NCBI GenBank assembly: GCA_964019165.1
Contig: OZ025277.1
Coordinates: 7,538,889-7,602,888 of the forward strand
DNA from: Mastigias papua
Taxonomy: Eukaryota; Cnidaria; Scyphozoa; Rhizostomeae; Mastigiidae
DNA: 64,000 nucleotides
Reading direction: 5' to 3'
Part shown: in pieces, positions 22,701 through 36,084 of the stretch
How the letters are laid out: each line of letters opens with the position of its first letter
Position numbering within the stretch: position 1 is the first letter of the stretch
Notes under the pieces: model-generated
Seen by the model: the letters and a program-made list of their open reading frames with translations, nothing else
Told to the model about the DNA's origin: nothing
Database searches by the model: none
Program-made: the position numbers and the translations under genes

Positions 22701-25296
22701 TTCACTATAAGCATGTAAGACATACTGCCAAAGTGTATTCTAAGCGTGTTTTCGTAGTGAATTTAGCAGTTATAATGTCATATGACTATCAGATCTGTAA
22801 TCATTGCTGTATTGTCAGTGTCTGCATACTTGCGTATTTTAGGCCCAAAACAAGCAAAGATGCAATGTGCATATACTGTTGTATGATTAAGATTGAGTGG
22901 ATGTGCTTTAGTCTCATGTATTAAACGTCTTTAACATCTATGGTTGCATCGATGTCAGTAGTTTAGACAATGTCTCCTACTCAAATTAGCGTTAGACTTT
23001 GTTTATACACTATATACAGCTTGTTTGTGCTCTACAAGTCGTAAAACTGACAGTACTATGCAAGGGTTACATTTGACTATAAGCATGAAAGACATAATGC
23101 CAAAGTGTATTCTAAGCGTGTTTTCGTAGTGAATTTAGCAGTTATAATGTCATATGACTATCAGATCTGTAATCATTGCTGTATTGTCAGTGTGTGCATA
23201 CTTACGTATTTTAGGCCCAAAACAAGCAAAGATGCAATGTGCATATACTGTTTTATGATTAAGGTTCAGTGGATGTGCTTCAGTCTCATGTATTAAACGT
23301 CTTTAACATCTATGGTTGCATCGATGTCAGTAGTTTAGGCAATGTCTCCTACTCAAATTAGCGTTAGTCTTGGTTTTTACACTATATACAGCTTGTTTGT
23401 GCTTTAAGAGTCGTAAAACTGACAGTACTACACAAGGGTTACATTTCACTATAAGCATGTAAGGCATACTGCCAAAGTGTATTCTAAGCGTGTTTTCGTA
23501 GTGAATTTAGCAGTTATAATGTCATATGACTATCAGATCTGTAATCATTGCTGTATTTTCAGTGTCTGCATATTTGCGTATTTTAGGCCCAAAACAAGCA
23601 AAGATGCAATGTGCATATACTGTTGTATGATTAAGATTGAGTGGATGTGCTTTAGTCTCATGTATTAAACGTCTTTAACATCTATGGTTGCATCGATGTC
23701 AGTAGTTTAGACAATGTCTCCTACTCAAATTAGCGTTAGACTTTGTTTATACACTATATACAGCTTGTTTGTGCTCTACAAGTCGTAAAACTGACAGTAC
23801 TATGCAAGGGTTACATTTGACTATAAGCATGAAAGACATAATGCCAAAGTGTATTCTAAGCGTGTTTTCGTAGTGAATTTAGCAGTTATAATGTCATATG
23901 ACTATCAGATCTGTAATCATTGCTGTATTGTCAGTGTGTGCATACTTACGTATTTTAGGCCCAAAACAAGCAAAGATGCAATGTGCATATACTGTTTTAT
24001 GATTAAGGTTCAGTGGATGTGCTTCAGTCTCATGTATTAAACGTCTTTAACATCTATGGTTGCATCGATGTCAGTAGTTTAGGCAATGTCTCCTACTCAA
24101 ATTAGCGTTAGTCTTGGTTTTTACACTATATACAGCTTGTTTGTGCTTTAAGAGTCGTAAAACTGACAGTACTACACAAGGGTTACATTTCACTATAAGC
24201 ATGTAAGGCATACTGCCAAAGTGTATTCTAAGCGTGTTTTCGTAGTGAATTTAGCAGTTATAATGTCATATGACTATCAGATCTGTAATCATTGCTGTAT
24301 TTTCAGTGTCTGCATATTTGCGTATTTTAGGCCCAAAACAAGCAAAGATGCAATGTGCATATACTGTTGTATGATTAAGATTGAGTGGATGTGCTTCAGT
24401 CTCATGTATTAAACGTCTTTTACATCTATGCTTGCATCGATGTCAGTAGTTTAGGCAATGTCTCCTCCTCAAATTAGCGTTAGTCTTTGTTTTTACACTA
24501 TATACAGCTTGTTTGTGCTTTAAGAGTCGTAAAACTGACAGTACTATGCAAGGGTTACATTTGACTATAAGCATGTAAGGCATACTGCCAAAGTGTATTC
24601 TAAGCGTGTTTTCGTAGTGAATTTAGCAGTTATAATGTCATATGACTATCAGATCTGTATTCATTGCTGTATTTTCAGTGTCTGCATACTTACGTATTTT
24701 AGGCGCAAAACAAGCAAAGATGCAATGTGCATATACTGTTGTGTGATTAACATTGAGTGGATGTGCTTTAGTCTCATGTATTAAACGTCTTTAACATCTA
24801 TGGTTGCATCGATGTCAGTAGTTTAGAAAATGTCTCCTACTCAAATTAGCGTTAGTCTTTGTTTTTACACTATATACAGCTCGTTTGTGCTTTAATAGTC
24901 GTAAAACTGACAGTACTATGCAAGGGTTACATTTGACTATAAGCATGTAAGACATACTGCCAAAGTGTATTCTAAGCGTGTTTTCGTAGTGAATTTAGCA
25001 GTTATAATGTCATATAACTATCAGATCTGTAATCATTGCTGTATTGTCAGTGTGTGCATACTTACGTATTTTAGGCCCAAAACAAGCAAAGATGCAATGT
25101 GCATATACTGTTTTATGATTAAGGTTCAGTGGATGTGCTTCAGTCTCATGTATTAAACGTCTTTAACATCTATGGTTGCATCGATGTCAGTAGTTTAGGC
25201 AATGTCTCCTACTCAAATTAGCGTTAGTCTTGGTTTTTACACTATATACAGCTTGTTTGTGCTTTAAGAGTCGTAAAACTGACAGTACTACACAAG
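16741..25296. repeat. Expanded HOR region, 23 monomers (m46-m68)
   Basis: Order A1-B1-J-K-D-F-Er-B2-Er-B2-Er-B/E-B2-E-B/C-D-F-E-B2-E-B3-A2-G. The J-K dimer (17,485 and 17,857) replaces C. Three E monomers with GGCGCAAAAC (Er, frames at 19,013, 19,757 and 20,501) alternate with B in a local dimer expansion. After the B/C chimera at 21,949 the order restarts at D, so this is close to two HOR copies joined by exchange at a B/C position. Confidence 0.75.
18973..21204. repeat. Local amplification of the E-B dimer (744 bp x 3)
   Basis: Three successive Er-B pairs start at 18,973, 19,717 and 20,461, each 744 bp. The first two pairs look essentially identical. The third ends in a B whose tail (TTAGGCAATG, GTCTTGG, TACACAAGG) is that of E, so the B at 20,833 is a B/E chimera marking the exchange point. 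The next monomer (21,205) is again B, giving a B-B step found nowhere else in the left domain. Confidence 0.8.
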
Positions 25297-28200
25297 GGTT
25301 ACATTTCACTATAAGCATGTAAGGCATACTGCCAAAGTGTATTCTAAGCGTGTTTTCGTAGTGAATTTAGCAGTTATAATGTCATATGACTATCAGATCT
25401 GTATTCATTGCTGTATTTTCAGTGTCTGCATACTTACGTATTTTAGGCGCAAAACAAGCAAAGATGCAATGTGCATATACTGTTGTTTGATTAACATTGA
25501 GTGGATGTGCTTTAGTCTCATGTATTAAACGTCTTTAACATCTATGGTTGCATCGATGTCAGTAGTTTAGACAATGTCTCCTACGCAAATTAGCGTTAGT
25601 CTTTGTTTTTACACTATATACAGCTCGTTTGTGCTTTAATAGTCGTAAAACTGACAGTACTATGCAAGGGTTACATTTCACTATAAGCATGTAAGGCATA
25701 CTGCCAAAGTGTATTCTAAGCGTGTTTTCGTAGTGAATTTAGCAGTTATAATGTCATATGACTATCAGATCTGTAATCATTGCTGTATTTTCAGTGTCTG
25801 CATATTTGCGTATTTTAGGCCCAAAACAAGCAAAGATGCAATGTGCATATACTGTTGTATGATTAAGATTGAGTGGATGTGCTTCAGTCTCATGTATTAA
25901 ACGTCTTTTACATCTATGGTTGCATCGATGTCAGTAGTTTAGGCAATGTCTCCTACTCAAATTAGCGTTAGTCTTTGTTTTTACACTATATACAGCTTGT
26001 TTGTGCTTTGCAAGTCGTAAAACTGACAGTACTATGCAAGGGCTACATTTGACTATAAGCATGTAAGACATACTGCCAAAGTGTATTCTAAGCGTGTTTT
26101 CGTAGTGAATTTAGCAGTTATAATGTCATATGACTATCAGATCTGTAATCATTGCTGTATTTTCAGTGTGTGCATACTTACGTATTTTAGGCCCAAAACA
26201 AGCAAAGATGCAATGTGCATATACTGTTGTATGATTAAGATTGAGTGGATGTGCTTCAGTCTCATGTATTAAACGTCTTTTACATCTATGCTTGCATCGA
26301 TGTCAGTAGTTTAGGCAATGTCTCCTACTCAAATGAGCGTTAGTCTTTGTTTTTACACTATATACAGCTTGTTTGTGCTTTAAGAGTCGTAAAACTGACA
26401 GTACTATGCAAGGGTTACATTTGACTATAAGCATGTAAGGCATACTGCCAAAGTGTATTCTAAGCGTGTTTTCGTAGTGAATTTAGCAGTTATAATGTCA
26501 TATGACTATCAGATCTGTATTCATTGCTGTATTTTCAGTGTCTGCATACTTACGTATTTTAGGCGCAAAACAAGCAAAGATGTAATGTGCATATACTGTT
26601 GTATGATTAAGATTGAGTGGATGTGCTTCAGTCTCATGTATTAAACGTCTTTTACATCTATGCTTGCATCGATGTCAGTAGTTTAGGCAATGTCTCCTCC
26701 TCAAATTAGCGTTAGTCTTTGTTTTTACACTATATACAGCTTGTTTGTGCTTTGCAAGTCGTAAAACTGACAGTACTATGCAAGGGTTACATTTGACTAT
26801 AAGCATGTAAGGCATACTGCCAAAGTGTATTCTAAGCGTGTTTTCGTAGTGAATTTAGCAGTTATAATGTCAAATGACTATCAGATCTGTATTCATTGCT
26901 GTATTTTCAGTGTCTGCATACTTACGTATTTTAGGCGCAAAACAAGCAAAGATGCAATGTGCATATACTGTTGTTTGATTACCATTGAGTGGATATGCTT
27001 TAGTCTCATGTATTAAACGTCTTTAACATCTATGGTTGCATCGATGTCAGTAGTTTAGACAATGTCTCCTACTCAAATTAGCGTTAGTCTTTGTTTTTAC
27101 ACTATATACAGCTCGTTTGTGCTTTAATAGTCGTAAAACTGACAGTACTATGCAAGGGTTACATTTCACTATAAGCATGTAAGACATACTGCCAAAGTGT
27201 ATTCTAAGCGTGTTTTCGTAGTGAATTTAGCAGTTATAATGTCATATGACTATCAGATCTGTAATCATTGCTGTATTGTCAGTGTCTGCATACTTGCGTA
27301 TTTTAGGCCCAAAACAAGCAAAGATGCAATGTGCATATACTGTTTTATGATTAAGGTTCAGTGGATGTGCTTCAGTCTCATGTATTAAACGTCTTTAACA
27401 TCTATGGTTGCATCGATGTCAGTAGTTTAGGCAATGTCTCCTACTCAAATTAGCGTTAGTCTTGGTTTTTACACTATATACAGCTTGTTTGTGCTTTAAG
27501 AGTCGTAAAACTGACAGTACTACACAAGGGTTACATTTCACTATAAGCATGTAAGGCATACTGCCAAAGTGTATTCTAAGCGTGTTTTCGTAGTGAATTT
27601 AGCAGTTATAATGTCATATGACTATCAGATCTGTAATCATTGCTGTATTTTCAGTGTCTGCATATTTGCGTATTTTAGGCCCAAAACAAGCAAAGATGCA
27701 ATGTGCATATACTGTTGTATGATTAAGATTGAGTGGATGTGCTTTAGTCTCATGTATTAAACGTCTTTAACATCTATGGTTGCATCGATGTCAGTAGTTT
27801 AGACAATGTCTCCTACACAAATTAGCGTTAGACTTTGTTTATACACTATATACAGCTTGTTTGTGCTCTACAAGTCGTAAAACTGACAGTACTATGCAAG
27901 GGTTACATTTGACTATAAGCATGAAAGACATAATGCCAAAGTGTATTCTAAGCGTGTTTTCGTAGTGAATTTAGCAGTTATAATGTCATATGACTATCAG
28001 ATCTGTAATCATTGCTGTATTGTCAGTGTGTGCATACTTACGTATTTTAGGCCCAAAACAAGCAAAGATGCAATGTGCATATACTGTTTTATGATTAAGG
28101 TTCAGTGGATGTGCTTCAGTCTCATGTATTAAACGTCTTTAACATCTATGGTTGCATCGATGTCAGTAGTTTAGGCAATGTCTCCTACTCAAATTAGCGT

Positions 28201-29760
28201 TAGTCTTGGTTTTTACACTATATACAGCTTGTTTGTGCTTTAAGAGTCGTAAAACTGACAGTACTACACAAGGGTTACATTTCACTATAAGCATGTAAGG
28301 CATACTGCCAAAGTGTATTCTAAGCGTGTTTTCGTAGTGAATTTAGCAGTTATAATGTCATATGACTATCAGATCTGTAATCATTGCTGTATTTTCAGTG
28401 TCTGCATATTTGCGTATTTTAGGCCCAAAACAAGCAAAGATGCAATGTGCATATACTGTTGTATGATTAAGATTGAGTGGATGTGCTTCAGTCTCATGTA
28501 TTAAACGTCTTTTACATCTATGCTTGCATCGATGTCAGTAGTTTAGGCAATGTCTCCTCCTCAAATTAGCGTTAGTCTTTGTTTTTACACTATATACAGC
28601 TTGTTTGTGCTTTGCAAGTCGTAAAACTGACAGTACTATGCAAGGGTTACATTTGACTATAAGCATGTAAGGCATACTGCCAAAGTGTATTCTAAGCGTG
28701 TTTTCGTAGTGAATTTAGCAGTTATAATGTCATATGACTATCAGATCTGTATTCATTGCTGTATTTTCAGTGTCTGCATACTTACGTATTTTAGGCGCAA
28801 AACAAGCAAAGATGCAATGTGCATATACTGTTGTTTGATTAACATTGAGTGGATGTGCTTTAGTCTCATGTATTAAACGTCTTTAACATCTATGGTTGCA
28901 TCGATGTCAGTAGTTTAGAAAATGTCTCCTACTCAAATTAGCGTTAGTCTTTGTTTTTACACTATATACAGCTCGTTTGTGCTTTAATAGTCGTAAAACT
29001 GACAGTACTATGCAAGGGTTACATTTGACTATAAGCATGTAAGACATACTGCCAAAGTGTATTCTAAGCGTGTTTTCGTAGTGAATTTAGCAGTTATAAT
29101 GTCATATAACTATCAGATCTGTAATCATTGCTGTATTGTCAGTGTCTGCATACTTGCGTATTTTAGGCCCAAAACAAGCAAAGATGCAATGTGCATATAC
29201 TGTTGTATGATTAAGATTGAGTGGATGTGCTTTAGTCTCATGTATTAAACGTCTTTAACATCTATGGTTGCATCGATGTCAGTAGTTTAGACAATGTCTC
29301 CTACTCAAATTAGCGTTAGACTTTGTTTATACACTATATACAGCTTGTTTGTGCTCTACAAGTCGTAAAACTGACAGTACTATGCAAGGGTTACATTTGA
29401 CTATAAGCATGAAAGACATAATGCCAAAGTGTATTCTAAGCGTGTTTTCGTAGTGAATTTAGCAGTTATAATGTCATATGACTATCAGATCTGTAATCAT
29501 TGCTGTATTGTCAGTGTGTGCATACTTACGTATTTTAGGCCCAAAACAAGCAAAGATGCAATGTGCATATACTGTTTTATGATTAAGGTTCAGTGGATGT
29601 GCTTCAGTCTCATGTATTAAACGTCTTTAACATCTATGGTTGCATCGATGTCAGTAGTTTAGGCAATGTCTCCGACTCAAATTAGCGTTAGTCTTGGTTT
29701 TTACACTATATACAGCTTGTTTGTGCTTTAAGAGTCGTAAAACTGACAGTACTACACAAG
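25297..29760. repeat. HOR copy with L inserted and F/E fused (m69-m80)
   Basis: Order A1-B1-L-C-D-F/E-B2-E-B3-A2-FN-E, again 12 monomers and 4,464 bp, but reached differently. An extra L (26,041; AAGGGCTAC, AAATGAGCG) lies between B1 and C, and F and E are merged at 27,157, with an F head (CATACTTGCG) and an E 3' part (TTTTATGATTAAGGTTCAG). The last E (29,389) has the private TCCGACTC, also found at 34,225. Confidence 0.8.
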
Positions 29761-31248
29761 GGTTACATTTGACTATAAGCATGTAAGGCATACTGCCAAA
29801 GTGTATTCTAAGCGTGTTTTCGTAGTGAATTTAGCAGTTATAATGTCATATGACTATCAGATCTGTATTCATTGCTGTATTTTCAGTGTCTGCATACTTA
29901 CGTATTTTAGGCGCAAAACAAGCAAAGATGCAATGTGCATATACTGTTGTTTGATTAACATTGAGTGGATGTGCTTTAGTCTCATGTATTAAACGTCTTT
30001 AACATCTATGGTTGCATCGATGTCAGTAGTTTAGACAATGTCTCCTACTCAAATTAGCGTTAGTCTTTGTTTTTACACTATATACAGCTCGTTTGTGCTT
30101 TAATAGTCGTAAAACTGTCAGTACTATGCAAGGGTTACATTTCACTATAAGCATGTAAGGCATACTGCCAAAGTGTATTCTAAGCGTGTTTTCGTAGTGA
30201 ATTTAGCAGTTATAATGTCATATGACTATCAGATCTGTAATCATTGCTGTATTTTCAGTGTCTGCATATTTGCGTATTTTAGGCCCAAAACAAGCAAAGA
30301 TGCAATGTGCATATACTGTTGTATGATTAAGATTGAGTGGATGTGCTTCAGTCTCATGTATTAAACGTCTTTTACATCTATGGTTGCATCGATGTCAGTA
30401 GTTTAGGCAATGTCTCCTACTCAAATTAGCGTTAGTCTTTGTTTTTACACTATATACAGCTTGTTTGTGCTTTGCAAGTCGTAAAACTGACAGTACTATG
30501 CAAGGGCTACATTTGACTATAAGCATGTAAGACATACTGCCAAAGTGTATTCTAAGCGTGTTTTCGTAGTGAATTTAGCAGTTATAATGTCATATGACTA
30601 TCAGATCTGTAATCATTGCTGTATTTTCAGTGTGTGCATACTTACGTATTTTAGGCCCAAAACAAGCAAAGATGCAATGTGCATATACTGTTGTATGATT
30701 AAGATTGAGTGGATGTGCTTCAGTCTCATGTATTAAACGTCTTTTACATCTATGCTTGCATCGATGTCAGTAGTTTAGGCAATGTCTCCTACTCAAATGA
30801 GCGTTAGTCTTTGTTTTTACACTATATACAGCTTGTTTGTGCTTTAAGAGTCGTAAAACTGACAGTACTATGCAAGGGTTACATTTGACTATAAGCATGT
30901 AAGGCATACTGCCAAAGTGTATTCTAAGCGTGTTTTCGTAGTGAATTTAGCAGTTATAATGTCATATGACTATCAGATCTGTATTCATTGCTGTATTTTC
31001 AGTGTCTGCATACTTACGTATTTTAGGCGCAAAACAAGCAAAGATGTAATGTGCATATACTGTTGTATGATTAAGATTGAGTGGATGTGCTTCAGTCTCA
31101 TGTATTAAACGTCTTTAACATCTATGGTTGCATCGATGTCAGTAGTTTAGACAATGTCTCCTACTCAAATTAGCGTTAGTCTTTGTTTTTACACTATATA
31201 CAGCTTGTTTGTGCTTTAATAGTCGTAAAACTGACAGTACTATGCAAG
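29509..31248. repeat. Duplicated segment E-tail-A1-B1-L-C-alt, copy 1
   Basis: The segment matches 34,345-36,084 at an offset of 4,836 bp (13 monomers). Shared private alleles are TCCGACTC in the E tail, an A1 that begins ATTTGACTATAAGC rather than ATTTCACT, L with GGGCTAC and AAATGAGCG, and the altered C tail. A few substitutions separate the copies, for example CTGTCA near 30,117 against CTGACA in copy 2. Confidence 0.8.
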
Positions 31249-31992
31249 GGTTACATTTGACTATAAGCATGTAAGACATACTGCCAAAGTGTATTCTAAG
31301 CGTGTTTTCGTAGTGAATTTAGCAGTTATAATGTCATATGACTATCAGATCTGTAATCATTGCTGTATTTTCAGTGTCTGCATACTTACGTATTTTAGGC
31401 GCAAAACAAGCAAAGATGTAATGTGCATATACTGTTGTATGATTAAGATTGAGTGGATGTGCTTTAGTCTCATGTATTAAACGTCTTTTACATCTATGGT
31501 TGCATCGATGTCAGTAGTTTAGACAATGTATCCTACTCAAAGGAGCGTTAGTCTTTGTTTTTACCCTATATACAGCTTGTTTGTGCTGTAAGAGTCGTAA
31601 AACTGACAGTACTATGCAAGAGTTACATGTGACTATAAGCATGAAAGACATACTGCCAAAGTGTATTCTAAGCGTGTTTCCGTAGTGAATTTAGCAGTTA
31701 TAATGTCATATGACTATCAGATCTGTAATCATTGCTGTATTGTCAGTGTGTGCATACCTGCGTATTTTAGGCCCAAAACAAGCAAAGATGCAATGTGCAT
31801 ATACTGTTGTATGATTAAGATTGAGTGGATGTGCTTTAGTCACATGTATTAAACGTCTTTAACATCTATGGTTGCATCGATGTCAGTAGTTTAGACAATG
31901 ACTCCTACTCAAAGCAGCGTAAGTCTTTGTTTTTACACTATATACAGCTTGTTTGTGCTTTAATAGTCGTAACACTGACAGTACTATGCAAG
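31249..31992. repeat. Two-monomer insert unique to copy 1 (m85-m86)
   Basis: A C-like monomer (31,249) with A at offset 108 is followed by a mosaic monomer (31,621). The second combines GTTTCCGTAG of E', a CACATGTATT change and a right-domain tail (AAAGCAGCGTAAG, AACACTGAC). The second composite block, near 36,085, goes directly from altered C to the R-like monomer, so these 744 bp are either an insertion in copy 1 or a deletion in copy 2. Confidence 0.7.
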
Positions 31993-34344
31993 GGTTACAT
32001 TTGACTATAAGCATGTAAGACATACTGCCAAAGTGTATTCTACGCGTTTTTTCGTAGTGAATTTAGCAGTTATAATATCATATGACTATCAGATCTGTAA
32101 TCATTGCTGTATTTTCAGTGTGTGCATACTTACGTATTTTAGTCCCAAAACAAGCAAAGATGCAATGTGCATATACTGTTGTTTGATTAACATTGAGTGG
32201 ATGTGCTTTAGTCTCATGTATTAAACGTCTTTAACATCTATGGTTGCATCGATGTCAGTAGTTTAGACAATGTCTCCTACTCAAATTAGCGTTAGTCTTT
32301 GTTTTTACACTATATACACCTCGTTTGTGCTTTAATAGTCGTAAAACTGACAGTACTATGCAAGGGTTACATTTGTCTATAAGCATGTAAGACATACTGC
32401 CAAAGTGTATTCTAAGCGTGTTTTCGTAGTGAATTTAGCAGTTATAATGTCATATGACTGTCAGATCTGTAATCATTGCTGTATTTTCAGTGTGTGCATA
32501 CTTGCGTATTTTAGGCCCAAAACAAGCAAAGATGCAATGTGCATACACTGTTGTATGATTAAGATTGAGTGGATGTGCTTTAGTCTCATGTATTAAACGT
32601 CTTTAACATCTATGGTTGCATCGATGTCAGTAGTTTAGACAATGTCTCCTACTCAAATTAGCGTTAGTCTTTGTTTTTACACTATATATAGCTCGTTTGT
32701 GCTTTAATAGTCGTAAAACTGACAGTACTATGCAAGGGTTACATTTGACTATAAGCATGTAAGACATACTGCCAAAGTGTATTCTAAGCGTGTTTTCGTA
32801 GTGAATTTAGCAGTTATAATGTCATATGACTATCAGATCTGTAATCATTGCTGTATTTTCAGTGTCTGCATACTTGCGTATTTTAGGCCCAAAACAAGCA
32901 AAGATGCAATGTGCATATACTGTTGTATGATTAAGATTGAGTAGATGTGCCTCAGTCTCATGTATTAAACGTCTTATACATCTATGGTTGCATCGATGTC
33001 AGTAGTTTAGGCAATGCCTCCTACTCAAATTAGCGTTAGTATTTGTTTTAACACTATATACAGCTTGTTTGTGCGTTAATAGTCGCAAAACTGACAGTAC
33101 TATGCAAGGGTTACATTTGGCTATAAGCATGTAAGACATACTGCCAAAGTGTATTCTACGCGTGTTTTCGTAGTGAATTTAGCAGTTATAATGTCATATG
33201 ACTATCAGATCTGTAATCATTGCTGTATTTTCAGTGTGTGCATACTTACGTATTTTAGGCCCAAAACAAGCAAAGATGCAATGTGCATATACTGTTGTAT
33301 GATTAACATTGAGTGGATGTGCTTTAGTCTCATGTATTAAACGTCTTTAACATCTATGGTTGCATCGATGTCAGTAGTTTAGACAATGCATCCTACTCAA
33401 ATTAGCGTTAGACTTTGTTTTTACACTATATACAGCTTGTTTGTTATCTACAAGTCGTAAAACTGACAGTACTATGCAAGGGTTACATTTGACTATAAGC
33501 ATGTAAGATATACTGCCAAAGTATATTCTAAGCGTGTTTTCGTAGTGAATTTAGCAGTTATAATGTCATATGACTATCAGATCTGTAATCATTGCTGTAT
33601 TTTCAGTGTCTGCATACCTGCGTATTTTAGGCCCAAAACAAGCAAAGATGCAATGTGCATATACTGTTGTATGATTAATATTGAGTGGATGTGCTTTAGT
33701 CTCATGTATTAAACGTCTTTAACATCTATGGTTGCATCGATGTCAGTAGTTTAGACAATGTCTCCTACTCAAATTAGCGTTAGACTTTGTTTTCACACTA
33801 TATACAGCTTGTTTGTGCTCTACAAGTCGTAAAACTGACAGTACTATGCAAGGGTTACATTTGACTATAAGCATGTAAGATATACTGCCAAAGTATATTC
33901 TAAGCGTGTTTTCGTAGTGAATTTAGCAGTTATAATGTCATATGACTATCAGATCTGTAATCATTACTGTATTTTCAGTGTCTGCATACTTGCGTATTTT
34001 AGGCCCACAACAAGCAAAGATGCAATGTGCATATACTGTTGTATGATTAACATTGAGTGGATGTGCTTTAGTCTCATGTATTAAACGTCTTTAACATCTA
34101 TGGTTGCATCGATGTCAGTAGTTTAGACAATGTCTCCTACTCAAATTAGCGTTAGTCTTTGTTTTTACACTACATACAGCTTGTTTGTGCTCTACAAGTC
34201 GTAAAACGGACAGTGCTATGCAAGGGTTACATTTCACTATAAGCATGTAAGACATACTGCCAAAGTGTATTCTACGCGTGTTTTCGTAGTGAATTTAGCA
34301 GTTATAATGTCATATGACTATCAGATCTGTAATCATTGCTGTAT
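31993..34344. repeat. 2,352-bp right-type block, copy 1
   Basis: Six monomers and part of a seventh match 36,085-38,436 at a constant offset of 4,092 bp (11 monomers). Shared oddities are ACTGTCAG, GCATACACTG, GAGTAGATG, GTCGCAAAAC, ATTTGGCTATAAGC, GTTATCTAC, AAAGTATATTC, CCCACAAC and ACGGACAGTGC. By eye I found five substitutions between the copies. Three of its monomers have lost the 63-codon frame. Confidence 0.85.
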
Positions 34345-34596
34345 TGTCAGTGTGTGCATACTTACGTATTTTAGGCCCAAAACAAGCAAAGATGCAATGT
34401 GCATATACTGTTTTATGATTAAGGTTCAGTGGATGTGCTTCAGTCTCATGTATTAAACGTCTTTAACATCTATGGTTGCATCGATGTCAGTAGTTTAGGC
34501 AATGTCTCCGACTCAAATTAGCGTTAGTCTTGGTTTTTACACTATATACAGCTTGTTTGTGCTTTAAGAGTCGTAAAACTGACAGTACTACACAAG
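34225..34596. repeat. Chimeric monomer m93: right-type head, E tail
   Basis: Up to 34,344 it matches the monomer at 38,317 (CTACGCGTG head). From 34,345 on it carries E alleles (GTATTGTCAG, TTTTATGATTAAGG, TCCGACTC), matching the monomer at 29,389. It is the visible junction between the two composite blocks and the likely crossover product that created their tandem copy. Confidence 0.8.
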
Positions 34597-36084
34597 GGTT
34601 ACATTTGACTATAAGCATGTAAGGCATACTGCCAAAGTGTATTCTAAGCGTGTTTTCGTAGTGAATTTAGCAGTTATAATGTCATATGACTATCAGATCT
34701 GTATTCATTGCTGTATTTTCAGTGTCTGCATACTTACGTATTTTAGGCGCAAAACAAGCAAAGATGCAATGTGCATATACTGTTGTTTGATTAACATTGA
34801 GTGGATGTGCTTTAGTCTCATGTATTAAACGTCTTTAACATCTATGGTTGCATCGATGTCAGTAGTTTAGACAATGTCTCCTACTCAAATTAGCGTTAGT
34901 CTTTGTTTTTACACTATATACAGCTCGTTTGTGCTTTAATAGTCGTAAAACTGACAGTACTATGCAAGGGTTACATTTCACTATAAGCATGTAAGGCATA
35001 CTGCCAAAGTGTATTCTAAGCGTGTTTTCGTAGTGAATTTAGCAGTTATAATGTCATATGACTATCAGATCTGTAATCATTGCTGTATTTTCAGTGTCTG
35101 CATATTTGCGTATTTTAGGCCCAAAACAAGCAAAGATGCAATGTGCATATACTGTTGTATGATTAAGATTGAGTGGATGTGCTTTAGTCTCATGTATTAA
35201 ACGTCTTTTACATCTATGGTTGCATCGATGTCAGTAGTTTAGGCAATGTCTCCTACTCAAATTAGCGTTAGTCTTTGTTTTTACACTATATACAGCTTGT
35301 TTGTGCTTTGCAAGTCGTAAAACTGACAGTACTATGCAAGGGCTACATTTGACTATAAGCATGTAAGACATACTGCCAAAGTGTATTCTAAGCGTGTTTT
35401 CGTAGTGAATTTAGCAGTTATAATGTCATATGACTATCAGATCTGTAATCATTGCTGTATTTTCAGTGTGTGCATACTTACGTATTTTAGGCCCAAAACA
35501 AGCAAAGATGCAATGTGCATATACTGTTGTATGATTAAGATTGAGTGGATGTGCTTCAGTCTCATGTATTAAACGTCTTTTACATCTATGCTTGCATCGA
35601 TGTCAGTAGTTTAGGCAATGTCTCCTACTCAAATGAGCGTTAGTCTTTGTTTTTACACTATATACAGCTTGTTTGTGCTTTAAGAGTCGTAAAACTGACA
35701 GTACTATGCAAGGGTTACATTTGACTATAAGCATGTAAGGCATACTGCCAAAGTGTATTCTAAGCGTGTTTTCGTAGTGAATTTAGCAGTTATAATGTCA
35801 TATGACTATCAGATCTGTATTCATTGCTGTATTTTCAGTGTCTGCATACTTACGTATTTTAGGCGCAAAACAAGCAAAGATGTAATGTGCATATACTGTT
35901 GTATGATTAAGATTGAGTGGATGTGCTTCAGTCTCATGTATTAAACGTCTTTAACATCTATGGTTGCATCGATGTCAGTAGTTTAGACAATGTCTCCTAC
36001 TCAAATTAGCGTTAGTCTTTGTTTTTACACTATATACAGCTTGTTTGTGCTTTAATAGTCGTAAAACTGACAGTACTATGCAAG
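34345..36084. repeat. Duplicated segment E-tail-A1-B1-L-C-alt, copy 2
   Basis: Copy of 29,509-31,248 shifted by 4,836 bp. It holds the A1 (34,597), B1 (34,969), L (35,341) and altered C (35,713) monomers and leads directly into the second right-type block. This is the last run of left-domain types in the window. Confidence 0.8.
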
